From VGXO01 sp964614695 (lineage in GTDB: Bacteria; Planctomycetota; Phycisphaerae; Phycisphaerales; SM1A02), in assembly GCA_964614695.1 (NCBI GenBank), contig CAZTMB010000085.1, forward strand, positions 1 to 13,152: a DNA stretch of 13,152 nucleotides. The letters are read 5' to 3'. The notes beneath the pieces are model-generated. The model was given only the letters and a program-made list of their open reading frames with translations. It ran no database searches and was not told where the DNA came from. Of this stretch, positions 1 through 7,214 are shown piece by piece (positions within the stretch are counted from its first letter, which is position 1; every line of letters starts with the position of its first letter). A program made the translations under genes and the position numbers.

Positions 1-36
1 GAAACAACACCGCCCCCGGCGGATGCCGGGGGCGGT
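1..36 (-). terminator. Rho-independent terminator of the minus-strand dockerin operon
   Basis: A perfect 12-bp inverted repeat pairs 9-20 with 25-36 around a 4-base loop. The stem is almost all G and C. Read on the minus strand it lies about 40 bases past the stop codon of the VCBS/dockerin gene and is followed by GTTGTTTC, a moderately T-rich tail. The geometry is that of an intrinsic terminator. The tract is weaker than in textbook examples, and the window ends here. Confidence 0.75.
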
Positions 37-75
37 GGATGCGATGCGAGGTGAACAGCGTCGCGAGCGACGAAC

Positions 76-2580
76 TCAGCCGCCCCAGCCACCCAGCAGG
101 ATCGCCAGATCGGAGCCGCCGACGATGCCGTCGCCGTCGAGGTCGGCCGAACCGCCCTTCGTGCCCCAGGCCCCGAGCAGGATCGCGAGATCCGATCCGC
201 CGACGACACCGTTGCCGTCGAGGTCGCCGATCGGTCCGCCTTGTTCGCACACCGAGCGCTCGATGCGGATCATGTCGATGCCCGCCTCGGTCACGGAGTT
301 GTTCGGCGTGTCGTCCACGCTCAGGCGGATTCGAATCGACTCGCTCGGGGGAAGCACCGAAGCGATCGAGATCTGCTGTTCGGTCCAGGCGCTGGCGCTC
401 TGCGTCGTCGCCAGGGCGACCTGCCACGTGGTACCGCCGTCGGCCGAGAGAAGCACCTGAAGGGTGTCCTGCTCCGCGGCATTGCCCGCGTCGTTGCAGA
501 AGAACCAGCGGCGGAAGGTGATCGTCGCGTCGGCGCCGCCGAGCGCGATCTCCGGCGAGGTCAGCGTGGTGGGGCCGAGGTCGAGGTCGTAGGTGCCGGC
601 GGTGCCGCCGGCGGGTCCGTTGTAGGTGACGAAGGCAAACACGCCGTCGGGGGCGTTGCCCGGCGCGGCTTGCTGCCCGCCCGTGACGGTCGCGTTCGGC
701 ATGGCCCGCTGCCAGCCGGGGATCGTCATGGTCGAGCTGTTCTCGACGACCCAGCCGCCATCGCCCTCCTCGAAGCTCTGCTCGTAGGCGACTTCGATGC
801 CGGTCGAAACGCTCGCAGCGAACGAACTCGCGGGCGCCGCCGACGGATCGGTCTCGACGCCGCCGTTGGAGAGTTCCGCAGTCACGTAGTAGCGAAGGCT
901 TGAACCGCAGTCGGTCGCAGGAAGCGATGCGATCCAGGAGGTCCCGTCCGAGGCGAGCGGCCGCTCGACCCACGGTCCGCCGTCGGTCGAGACCACCAGC
1001 ATCGCGGTGCCGTCGACGATCTGCCCGCCGCCGGCGATCGCGATCGCCACGGGGAACTCCGTCTCGACGCCCGGCAGCACGTTCGAGGGCCGACCTTCGG
1101 GGTAGCCGAAGTCCAGTCCGATCGGCGGCTGGTTCATGTAGACGAACACGCCTTGGCATCTCGCGATCACCAGGTCGAGCCAGCCGTCGCCGTCGAGGTC
1201 GATCGGGGCGGTGTCGTAGGTGTTGGCGAGCTGGTTGTTGGGGATGATCTGCCCGATCTCGTCGAGCAGCGCCGGGACGTTGCCGGTGTTGCGGTAGATG
1301 TGCATGCGCCGCCCGGTGGTCGGGCAGAAGGTCGGCAGGTCGGCGTCGACGTCGGCGATCAGCACGTCGGGGCGGCCGTCGTTGTCGAGGTCGGCGATGC
1401 GGGTGCGGTTGCCGAACTCGCTGAGGCTGTCGGCGATCACGTAGCTCGTGAAGGTCGCCTGGCCCTGGCTGTTGTTGCCGTTGTTGATGAGGTACTTGTC
1501 CTTGCCGTCGTCGATGACGACGAGATCGATCCGGCCGTCGCCATTGAGGTCGCCCGGCTCGATGTTGTAGGGGGCGCCTCCGGAGACCGAGACCGGCCCG
1601 ATGAAGGAGTTGCCGAGGTTCGCGGGGTTGGCGTACAGGATGCCGACATCCTGACCGCCGGTCAGCGTGTTGACGCGGGCGATGTCGAGATGGCCGTCGC
1701 CGTTGAAATCGGCGGCCTTCGCGGCGTTGCCGAACTCCGAGGCGAGCTGCGACTGGGACATCTTGGTGTAGGCGGTGTCGTAGAAGTGGCCCGGACCCGG
1801 TCCCGCCGGATCATCTCCCCAGTTGTAGTAGAGGCGATTGTTGTAGTCGTTCGCGCCGCTCTCCGCGGGGCTCTGCTGGCACTCGCCCGGATCGTTGGTG
1901 TCGCCGTCCTGGTTGAGATCGATGCACTGCGTGCCGCTCGTCTCGGGCGTGTCGTAGTCGGTCATGAAGAGGTCGGGATAGCCGTCCCCGTTGAAGTCGC
2001 CGAACGCAAAGTCGCAGAAGCGGGGGTTCGCGACGTTGCCGTTGGCGGCGTACATCTGCGGGAAGCGCAGGTGCTCGTAGCAGAAGCCGAGCCAGTTCCC
2101 CGACGGATCGTTCCCGCGGTTCATGTAGACACGCGGCTGGCCGAGCTGCCAGTCGAGACCGTCGCTCATCGTGGTGCAGGTGACGAGGTCGGTCCAGCCG
2201 TCGTTGTCGACGTCGATCGCGTGCACGCGGCGATCGTTGGTCGGATCGGGGAAGCCCAGATAGCCCGGTGAATCGGAGCAGTTGCCGTACTCGGCGGTGC
2301 GGTCGACGAGCACGCCGCCCTCGTTCATGAAGACCACGTTCGAGTAGCCGCCGGTGATCGAGCCGGGGAACTTCCGGACCATCACGATGTCGAGGTCGCC
2401 GTCGTGGTCGAAGTCGTCCCAGCAGAAGATCTTCTCGAGGTTGTCGTTGACGACGAGCGAGGGATCCGCGACGAGCCGCGCGGAGGTCTCGTTCTCGTAG
2501 ACGACCCAGGGCGCCTGCGCCATCGCGGAGGAGCCGGCGGCGAGGAGGATCGTGGCGGGCAGGACGCGTCGAGCGAGCAT
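76..2580 (-). CDS. Secreted FG-GAP/VCBS-repeat propeller protein with C-terminal dockerin-like pair
   Basis: This 834-residue protein is probably exported and held at the cell surface. The ATG at 2580 is chosen because AAAGGAA lies 8 bases upstream and the N-terminus is a clear Sec signal peptide, cleaved after about residue 23 (AMAQA). Seven calcium-binding motifs of the DxDxDGxxDL type start near residues 57, 124, 196, 292, 345, 398 and 462, which fits a seven-bladed beta-propeller. Residues about 500-590 look like an Ig-like beta domain. Residues about 597-775 look like a jelly-roll or MAM-like sandwich (DGGTTWQ, TSPEIAL). The last 50 residues are two dockerin-like repeats ending LLGAWG and LLGGWGG. 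The gene follows the di-heme oxidoreductase gene by 86 bases and ends at a terminator, so the two are probably co-transcribed. No catalytic motif is visible. Binding or adhesion is the likely role, but the ligand is unknown. Confidence 0.9.
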   Translation of the reverse strand: MLARRVLPATILLAAGSSAMAQAPWVVYENETSARLVADPSLVVNDNLEKIFCWDDFDHDGDLDIVMVRKFPGSITGGYSNVVFMNEGGVLVDRTAEYGNCSDSPGYLGFPDPTNDRRVHAIDVDNDGWTDLVTCTTMSDGLDWQLGQPRVYMNRGNDPSGNWLGFCYEHLRFPQMYAANGNVANPRFCDFAFGDFNGDGYPDLFMTDYDTPETSGTQCIDLNQDGDTNDPGECQQSPAESGANDYNNRLYYNWGDDPAGPGPGHFYDTAYTKMSQSQLASEFGNAAKAADFNGDGHLDIARVNTLTGGQDVGILYANPANLGNSFIGPVSVSGGAPYNIEPGDLNGDGRIDLVVIDDGKDKYLINNGNNSQGQATFTSYVIADSLSEFGNRTRIADLDNDGRPDVLIADVDADLPTFCPTTGRRMHIYRNTGNVPALLDEIGQIIPNNQLANTYDTAPIDLDGDGWLDLVIARCQGVFVYMNQPPIGLDFGYPEGRPSNVLPGVETEFPVAIAIAGGGQIVDGTAMLVVSTDGGPWVERPLASDGTSWIASLPATDCGSSLRYYVTAELSNGGVETDPSAAPASSFAASVSTGIEVAYEQSFEEGDGGWVVENSSTMTIPGWQRAMPNATVTGGQQAAPGNAPDGVFAFVTYNGPAGGTAGTYDLDLGPTTLTSPEIALGGADATITFRRWFFCNDAGNAAEQDTLQVLLSADGGTTWQVALATTQSASAWTEQQISIASVLPPSESIRIRLSVDDTPNNSVTEAGIDMIRIERSVCEQGGPIGDLDGNGVVGGSDLAILLGAWGTKGGSADLDGDGIVGGSDLAILLGGWGG
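79..228 (-). repeat. Tandem dockerin-like repeat pair of the VCBS protein
   Basis: Two copies, at 163-228 and 79-147, encode near-identical units around DLDGNGVVGGSDLAILLG and DLDGDGIVGGSDLAILLG. Each has a calcium loop (D, D, D/N, G, D) followed by a short hydrophobic helix and a WG end, as in type I dockerin halves. The DNA copies are similar but not identical, so this is an old protein-level duplication rather than a recent DNA event. Confidence 0.85.
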
Positions 2581-2632
2581 GCGGAGGGTTCCTTTCGGGA
2601 GCCGTCGATCGATCGAGGATTCCGGAAGCACG

Positions 2633-2658
2633 GCGAGCCGGCGGTTCGGCCGGCTCGC
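2633..2658 (-). other. Strong hairpin between the di-heme and VCBS genes
   Basis: A perfect 10-bp inverted repeat (GCGAGCCGGC with GCCGGCTCGC) encloses a 6-base loop, starting 8 bases after the di-heme gene stop on the minus strand. No T-tract follows, so a classical intrinsic terminator is unlikely. It could act as an RNA-processing or 3'-end stabilising element that sets different levels for the two genes. Just downstream is the 12-base palindrome TCGATCGATCGA at 2605-2616. The function is inferred; only the repeat itself is seen. Confidence 0.6.
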
Positions 2659-2666
2659 GGGAGGGT

Positions 2667-4346
2667 TCAGGGGCAGCTGCCCCAGGCGGCGAGGACGATG
2701 CCGAGATCGACCCCGTTCACGATGCCGTCGAAGTTGAGATCCGCGACGCCGGGATTGCCCCAGCCCGCGAGGACGATGCCGAGATCGACGCCGTTGACGA
2801 CGCCGTCGGCGTTCAGGTCGCCGGCGCACGCGGCGCAGTTGTCGGGGATGCCGTCGGCGTCACGATCGTCCGAGAGGCCGAGCAGGATCGTCTCGAGATC
2901 GGAGATCCCGTCGCCGTTGCAGTCGCCGTCGACTCCGCCGTCGCGCTCGTAGGCGAGGCGGAAGTACTCGAAGTCGACCAGATCGGTGTCGCCGTCCTGA
3001 TCGAGGTCGCCAACGGCGCAGGCGTCGTCGGGCGTGACCGTGCCGGCCGCGTCGAAGCACGCCTTGAAGAGCGGGAAGTCGAGCAGGTCGACCTTGAAGT
3101 CGACTTCGAAGTCGAACTCGAGCCGTCCGAGCGAGCCGAGGAACGCGACGAGCTGAGCCTTCTCCTCGGCGGACAGGGCCGCGAACGCTGCGGCGCTCGC
3201 CGCGCCTTCGCCGAACGGACCGTGCGCTTCGATCGCCGCGGTCACGCGATCCTCGAAGGTGCCGCCCGCGGCGGAGCCGTCGTGGAGCATCGGGTCGCGC
3301 ATCCGCAGGTTCCACAGGACGGGCGTGCGCATCTCGAGCCCGCTCGCATCGCCTTCGGGGAAGCCATCGGCGGCGAGGCCCATGTCGTGCAGCAGGAAGT
3401 CCGAGTACGGGCGGATCGTCTTGCCGCGGATCGCCGCCTCGAGGGCGGGATCGTTCGAGGTCGTCCACTGCGGCACGTGGCAGGCGGTGCAGCCGACCGC
3501 GGCGAAGACCGTCTCGCCGGTCATGCCCGATCGCGGCGTCTGCGGCGGCACGGAGAGATACCGCTGGAAGTGCGTCACGCGATCGATGAACTCGTAGCCC
3601 TCGTCGTCGGCGATGTCCTCGGGATCCGCGACCGGGTCGCAATCGGCCAGTCGCTCGTAGTCGCCGTTCGGGGCGTTCTCGGTGGGGATGAGCCGGTTGG
3701 TCAGGCCCATCTCGTTCCGCGAGGCGTCGGCCGAGAAGGTGAGCACCGTCGCCACCTGCGCCTTCCAGCCGAAGCGGCCGGCGCGAAGCGGACTCTTGGG
3801 TGAGGCCTCGAGCGGGCGCACCCAGTGCACACGCCCGGAGATCCCATCGCCATCGAGGTCCTGCGGATCCTCGTTGGCGGCGATCGCCGCATCGGGGATC
3901 GCCTCGATCATGCCGAAGGCCAAGGAACTGTTCGTCACCCGCACGATCACCACGTTCGCCTGGTCGGGCACGAACTCGCCGCAGCCGACGCCGGTGGTCT
4001 GCGTCTGCAGCAGCGGGCCGCCGACGGCCTCGAGGTTCTCGAAGACGTCCTTGTCCTCGAAGCCGAAGTGGGTGACCGCGATGTTGCCCCAGCCGCCGAC
4101 CGGGGTCGAGTGGCAGCTCTGGCAGTTGCTCTTGTTGAAGATGGGTCCGAGGCCGTCCTGCGGCGAGAGCGGCGTCGTGTAAAGGACGCGACCCTCGGCG
4201 AAGAGGGCCAGTTCCGCTTCGGTCAGCCCCCGCAGCGGGGAACCGGCACGCGGCTGAAGTTCGAGCAGTCCGTTGGCGGCGGCAGGGCCGGCGATCAGGA
4301 ACGCGGAGCCGATCGAGGTGAGGAGCAGGCGGATCGGATGGACCAC
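2667..4346 (-). CDS. Secreted di-heme oxidoreductase (DHOR/DUF1111) with EF-hand, TSP3-like and dockerin tail
   Basis: This is a periplasmic or surface c-type di-heme protein of the DHOR (DUF1111, putative peroxidase/thiol oxidoreductase) family. The heme sites are CQSCH at residues 75-79 and CTACH at 286-290. Family signatures include FGMIEAIPDAAI, DGISGRVHWV, GRFGWKAQ, LLHDMG and LHDGSA. The catalytic region ends near residue 408. The tail then carries two EF-hand-like calcium loops (about 446-485), a thrombospondin-3-like DRDADGIPDNC, and two dockerin-like repeats to residue 559. I chose GTG at 4346: GGAG lies 7 bases upstream and a good signal peptide follows (cleavage near AAA-NG). An ATG at 4427 would add 27 arginine-rich residues without a visible ribosome site. 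Natural electron partner and substrate are unknown. The VCBS gene downstream shares its tail type. Confidence 0.9.
   Translation of the reverse strand: MVHPIRLLLTSIGSAFLIAGPAAANGLLELQPRAGSPLRGLTEAELALFAEGRVLYTTPLSPQDGLGPIFNKSNCQSCHSTPVGGWGNIAVTHFGFEDKDVFENLEAVGGPLLQTQTTGVGCGEFVPDQANVVIVRVTNSSLAFGMIEAIPDAAIAANEDPQDLDGDGISGRVHWVRPLEASPKSPLRAGRFGWKAQVATVLTFSADASRNEMGLTNRLIPTENAPNGDYERLADCDPVADPEDIADDEGYEFIDRVTHFQRYLSVPPQTPRSGMTGETVFAAVGCTACHVPQWTTSNDPALEAAIRGKTIRPYSDFLLHDMGLAADGFPEGDASGLEMRTPVLWNLRMRDPMLHDGSAAGGTFEDRVTAAIEAHGPFGEGAASAAAFAALSAEEKAQLVAFLGSLGRLEFDFEVDFKVDLLDFPLFKACFDAAGTVTPDDACAVGDLDQDGDTDLVDFEYFRLAYERDGGVDGDCNGDGISDLETILLGLSDDRDADGIPDNCAACAGDLNADGVVNGVDLGIVLAGWGNPGVADLNFDGIVNGVDLGIVLAAWGSCP
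2679..2822 (-). repeat. Tandem dockerin-like repeat pair of the di-heme protein
   Basis: Two copies, at 2757-2822 and 2679-2744, encode DLNADGVVNGVDLGIVLAGW and DLNFDGIVNGVDLGIVLAAW, closing in GSCP at the C-terminus. The layout matches the pair in the downstream VCBS gene: calcium loop, GxDLxIxL helix, WG end and short linker. The two copies within this gene are closer to each other than to those of the neighbour. This favours duplication or homogenisation within each gene. Confidence 0.85.
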
Positions 4347-4645
4347 TCGACGACTCCGAAGGCGAAGAGGACAGCAGACCGGCGGCAGGGCAGGTCGGGA
4401 GGCACGCACGGCCCAACCTGAAATCATGGCACGATCGGAGCGGGGCGACCGCCCCGACTTCCGACACCCTTCAAAATAGACCGGCTACGGGACCTCGGGC
4501 GGCCGGGTTTCAGAAGGGTTTGAGAATTCCATCGATGCCGTCGTCTCATCGCGGGTCGAGCGGGACGCCTCTATCCTCCCGCTCGTTCCGATCCGGATTC
4601 GACTTCGGCGTGCCGCCGTCGCGTTTCCGGGTCCGCCTGCACCTC
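4347..4645. promoter_or_regulatory. Divergent intergenic region with compact inverted repeat
   Basis: This stretch separates the minus-strand di-heme operon from the plus-strand TPR/CRTAC1 pair and must hold the start signals for both, unless the TPR start lies further upstream. At 4441-4456 there is a perfect 7-bp inverted repeat (CGGGGCG, AC, CGCCCCG), which is a candidate operator. Around 4474-4480 the minus strand reads TATTTT, a possible but weak -10 box with no good -35 partner. I see no convincing sigma-70 promoter, riboswitch or small gene here. Confidence 0.4.
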
Positions 4646-5518
4646 ATGATCCCCGCCGCGACTCGACCCCGAACCCTCGCCCGAGCGACCGTCCGATGGG
4701 GCGTCGGGGCGGGGGCGTGGCTCCTGGTCGTGGCCTGCCGCGAGGCTCCGGAGCCACCCGTGCCAAGTCCGGACGCCGTCGCGACGTCGAGCGCGACCCG
4801 CGAGCCCCGCGAAGCGTCGCCCGACGACTTCCGCATCGACGCCGGCCGCAAGCTCCTGCAGTCGGGCCGATTCGACCTCGCCGAGACGGCCCTCCGCACG
4901 GTGCTCTCGGAGAAGCCCGCGAGCGATCGTGCCAAGTTCTTCCTCGCGGTCTCGATCGCCAAGCAGAAGCGGTACGGCGAGGCGCGATCGCTCTACGAAG
5001 AGGTGCTTCTCAGCGATCGCGCGTTTCCCGAGGATCGCCACGTCGACCACTTTCTCGGCTGGACCCTCTACTACCTCGGCGAGCCCGCCGCGGCCCGCGA
5101 GCACTTCCTCGCCCACGTCGAGGCGGTGCCCGAGGAGGGCGACTCGGCGTTCGCCCTCGGCCTCATCGCCCTCGATGCGGACGAACGCGCCGAGGCGGAG
5201 CGCTGGCTGACCGAGTCGATCCGCCGGCAGGAGGGCGAGCCGGCGCTCGCCCGCGAGGTGGCGAAGTCGCACGCGCGGCTCGGCGATCTGCGCTGGCGCG
5301 AGGAGCGGATCGACGACGCCGTCGAGCACTGGCGCACCTGCGTCGCGATGTGGCCGGATCACCACGAGGCGTGGAGCAAGCTGGCTCGCGCCTACGCGCG
5401 GCTCGGCCGCGATGCCGACGCGGCCATGGCGTCGCGGCAGTGGGAAGCGGCGCTCGCGCGAGTCGGTCGCGGTCCGGTCGACTTCAGTCCCGGCGAGTCG
5501 GAGGGCGACGAGCGTTGA
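4646..5518 (+). CDS. TPR-repeat lipoprotein
   Basis: This 290-residue protein is probably lipid-anchored in the envelope and scaffolds protein contacts. From the ATG at 4646 it has an arginine-rich n-region, a hydrophobic stretch and a lipobox ending VVAC at residue 31, followed by a proline-rich spacer. Residues about 65-270 are alpha-helical TPR-like repeats, for example LLQSGRFDLAETALRTVL, LGWTLYYLGEPAAAREHF and LGDLRWREERIDDAVEHW, giving five or six units. In-frame starts at 4520 (TTG) and 4535 (ATG) would put about 40 non-signal-like residues ahead of the lipobox, so I reject them, although 4646 lacks a clear ribosome site. The stop lies 6 bases before the assembly gap and the CRTAC1 gene follows. 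TPR plus CRTAC1/UnbV pairing or fusion is common in planctomycetes and suggests a joint function. Confidence 0.82.
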   Translation: MIPAATRPRTLARATVRWGVGAGAWLLVVACREAPEPPVPSPDAVATSSATREPREASPDDFRIDAGRKLLQSGRFDLAETALRTVLSEKPASDRAKFFLAVSIAKQKRYGEARSLYEEVLLSDRAFPEDRHVDHFLGWTLYYLGEPAAAREHFLAHVEAVPEEGDSAFALGLIALDADERAEAERWLTESIRRQEGEPALAREVAKSHARLGDLRWREERIDDAVEHWRTCVAMWPDHHEAWSKLARAYARLGRDADAAMASRQWEAALARVGRGPVDFSPGESEGDER

Positions 5519-5524
5519 GCGGCG

Positions 5525-5624
5525 NNNNNNNNNNNNNNNNNNNNNNNNNNNNNNNNNNNNNNNNNNNNNNNNNNNNNNNNNNNNNNNNNNNNNNNNNNNN
5601 NNNNNNNNNNNNNNNNNNNNNNNN
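5525..5624. other. Assembly gap (100 N)
   Basis: This is a run of exactly 100 unknown bases, the conventional filler for a scaffold join of uncertain length. It hides the end of the TPR-CRTAC1 spacer and the start codon and N-terminus of the CRTAC1 gene. Other CRTAC1 proteins start a signal peptide's length before the first FxDxT motif, so the true gap need only be in the region of 100 bases. Confidence 0.99.
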
Positions 5625-7207
5625 CCGATCCCATCCGCTTCCGCGACGCGACCGAAGGAAGCGGGCTCGATCTCGTCACCACCTCCGGACGCATGCCGAG
5701 TTCGCAGATCCTCGAAGTGAAGGGCGGCGGGCTCGTCCTCGTCGACTTCGATCGCGACGGCCGCGTCGATCTCTTCGTCCCCAACGGCGCGACGCTCGAC
5801 GATCCCGAGCGCGGGCCCGGGGCGAGGCTCTTCCGCAACGAAGGCGGGCTTCGCTTCCGCGACGTGACCGCCGGAAGCGGCATCGCGCACCGGCGGTGGA
5901 GCTTCGGCGGCGCGGCGGGCGACCTCGACGGCGACGGCTTCGACGACCTCGTCATCGCCTGCTTCGGCCCCAACGTGATCCTGAGAAATCGCGGCGACGG
6001 CACCTTCGAGGACGTCTCCGCGTCGAGCGGCCTCGCGGGCGACGCCTGGACCACCTCGATCGCCCTCGCGGACCTCGATCTCGACGGGGATCTCGATCTC
6101 TGCGAGACGAACTACCTCGAGTTCGATCCGCAGTCGCCGCCTGGGCCGGCCCGATTCAAGGGCATCGAAGTGCTCGCGGGCCCTCGCGGGCTGACGCCGG
6201 CGGCGGATCGTGTGCTTGAGAACCTTGGCGACGGCACCTTCCGCGATCGCACCGCCGACGCTGGCTTCGCAGTCGAGCCCGGCTACGGGCTCAACCTCGC
6301 GGTGGCGGACTTCTCCGGCGACGGCCTTCCCGATCTCTACGTGGGCAACGACTCGCAGCCCAATCGGCTCTTCGTGCAGCAGGCGCCGTGGCGATTCGAG
6401 GAGCGGGGCATGCCGGCCGGGCTCGCGGTCAACTTCGAGGGCAACGCGCAGGCGACGATGGGGATCGCGCTCGGCGACGTCGACGGCAACGGACGTCCGG
6501 ATCTCTTCACCTCGAACTTCTCGAGCGATACCAACACGCTGCACCTGAACCTCGACGGCCGCTTCTTCGACGACCGCACCGCGGCGTACGGCCTCGGCGC
6601 GCCGAGCCGGGCGCTGCTGGGCTGGGCGGCGGGCTTCTTCGACTTCGACCACGACGGCGCGGAGGACCTCCTCGTCGTCAACGGCCACGTCTATCCGCAG
6701 GCGTCGGTCGAGCGCATGGACTCCTCCTACGCGCAGCCGCCGCTGCTCTTTCATCGCGAAGGCGAACGCTTCCGACCTCTCGAGTCCGCGGGGGCATGGC
6801 CAATGGAGCCGCGGGTCGACCGCACCGCGGTCTTCGCCGACTTCGACGACGACGGCGACGTCGATCTCGTGATCGGAGAACTCAACGGTCCGCTCAGGCT
6901 CATCGAGAACGACGCGAACCCCGCGAGCGATCGCTGGCTTCGCGTGCGGCTTCGCGACGAGCGATCGGGCATCGCCAACCGCCACGGGATCGGTGCGGTG
7001 ATCTCGCTCGAGGGCGCCGGCGCTCCGCAGCGACGCTGGCTCTGGTCGGGCGGGCCGTTCCAGTCGAACCTCGTGCCGGAGGCCCACTTCGGCTTCGCGC
7101 CGCCGGCCTCGCCGCTCGCGGTGACGATCCTCTGGCCCGACGGGCACGAACAGCGCCTCGAAGGCGTCGCGCCCGGTCAAGTGCTCGAGATCGTGCGTCG
7201 CGAGTAG
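5625..7207 (+). CDS. CRTAC1-family FG-GAP/VCBS propeller with ASPIC/UnbV C-terminus (5' partial)
   Basis: The reading frame is open from the first bases after the gap (frame from 5627, 526 residues visible), so the start codon and probably a signal peptide are missing. It opens with FRDATEGSGLDL, the usual first motif of CRTAC1-like proteins. Seven calcium motifs follow: DFDRDGRVDLF, DLDGDGFDDLV, DLDLDGDLDLC, DFSGDGLPDLY, DVDGNGRPDLF, DFDHDGAEDLL and DFDDDGDVDLV. These are consistent with a seven-bladed propeller. The last 80 or so residues (GIGAVISLEG, HFGFA, VTILWPDGHEQ) form an ASPIC/UnbV domain. The product is expected outside the cytoplasm, possibly docking with the upstream TPR lipoprotein. 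The ATG at 5693 is internal, not the true start. The ligand is unknown. The gene ends 7 bases from the convergent cls gene. Confidence 0.9.
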
Positions 7208-7214
7208 GCGTCGT

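Noticed and set aside
1153..2271. A 372-codon open frame on the plus strand
   Set aside because: It is antisense to the VCBS gene, with the same VAVEV/VDV composition artefact. The minus-strand frame has a signal peptide, domains and a ribosome site.
4425..4427. ATG at 4427 as the start of the di-heme gene
   Set aside because: It has no ribosome site and adds 27 arginine- and proline-rich residues before the signal peptide. The GTG at 4346 has GGAG at 7 bases. The longer form cannot be fully excluded.
2860..4467. A 535-codon minus-strand frame overlapping the di-heme gene
   Set aside because: It is arginine-rich, has no heme motifs and is out of frame with the DHOR protein, which has all family signatures.
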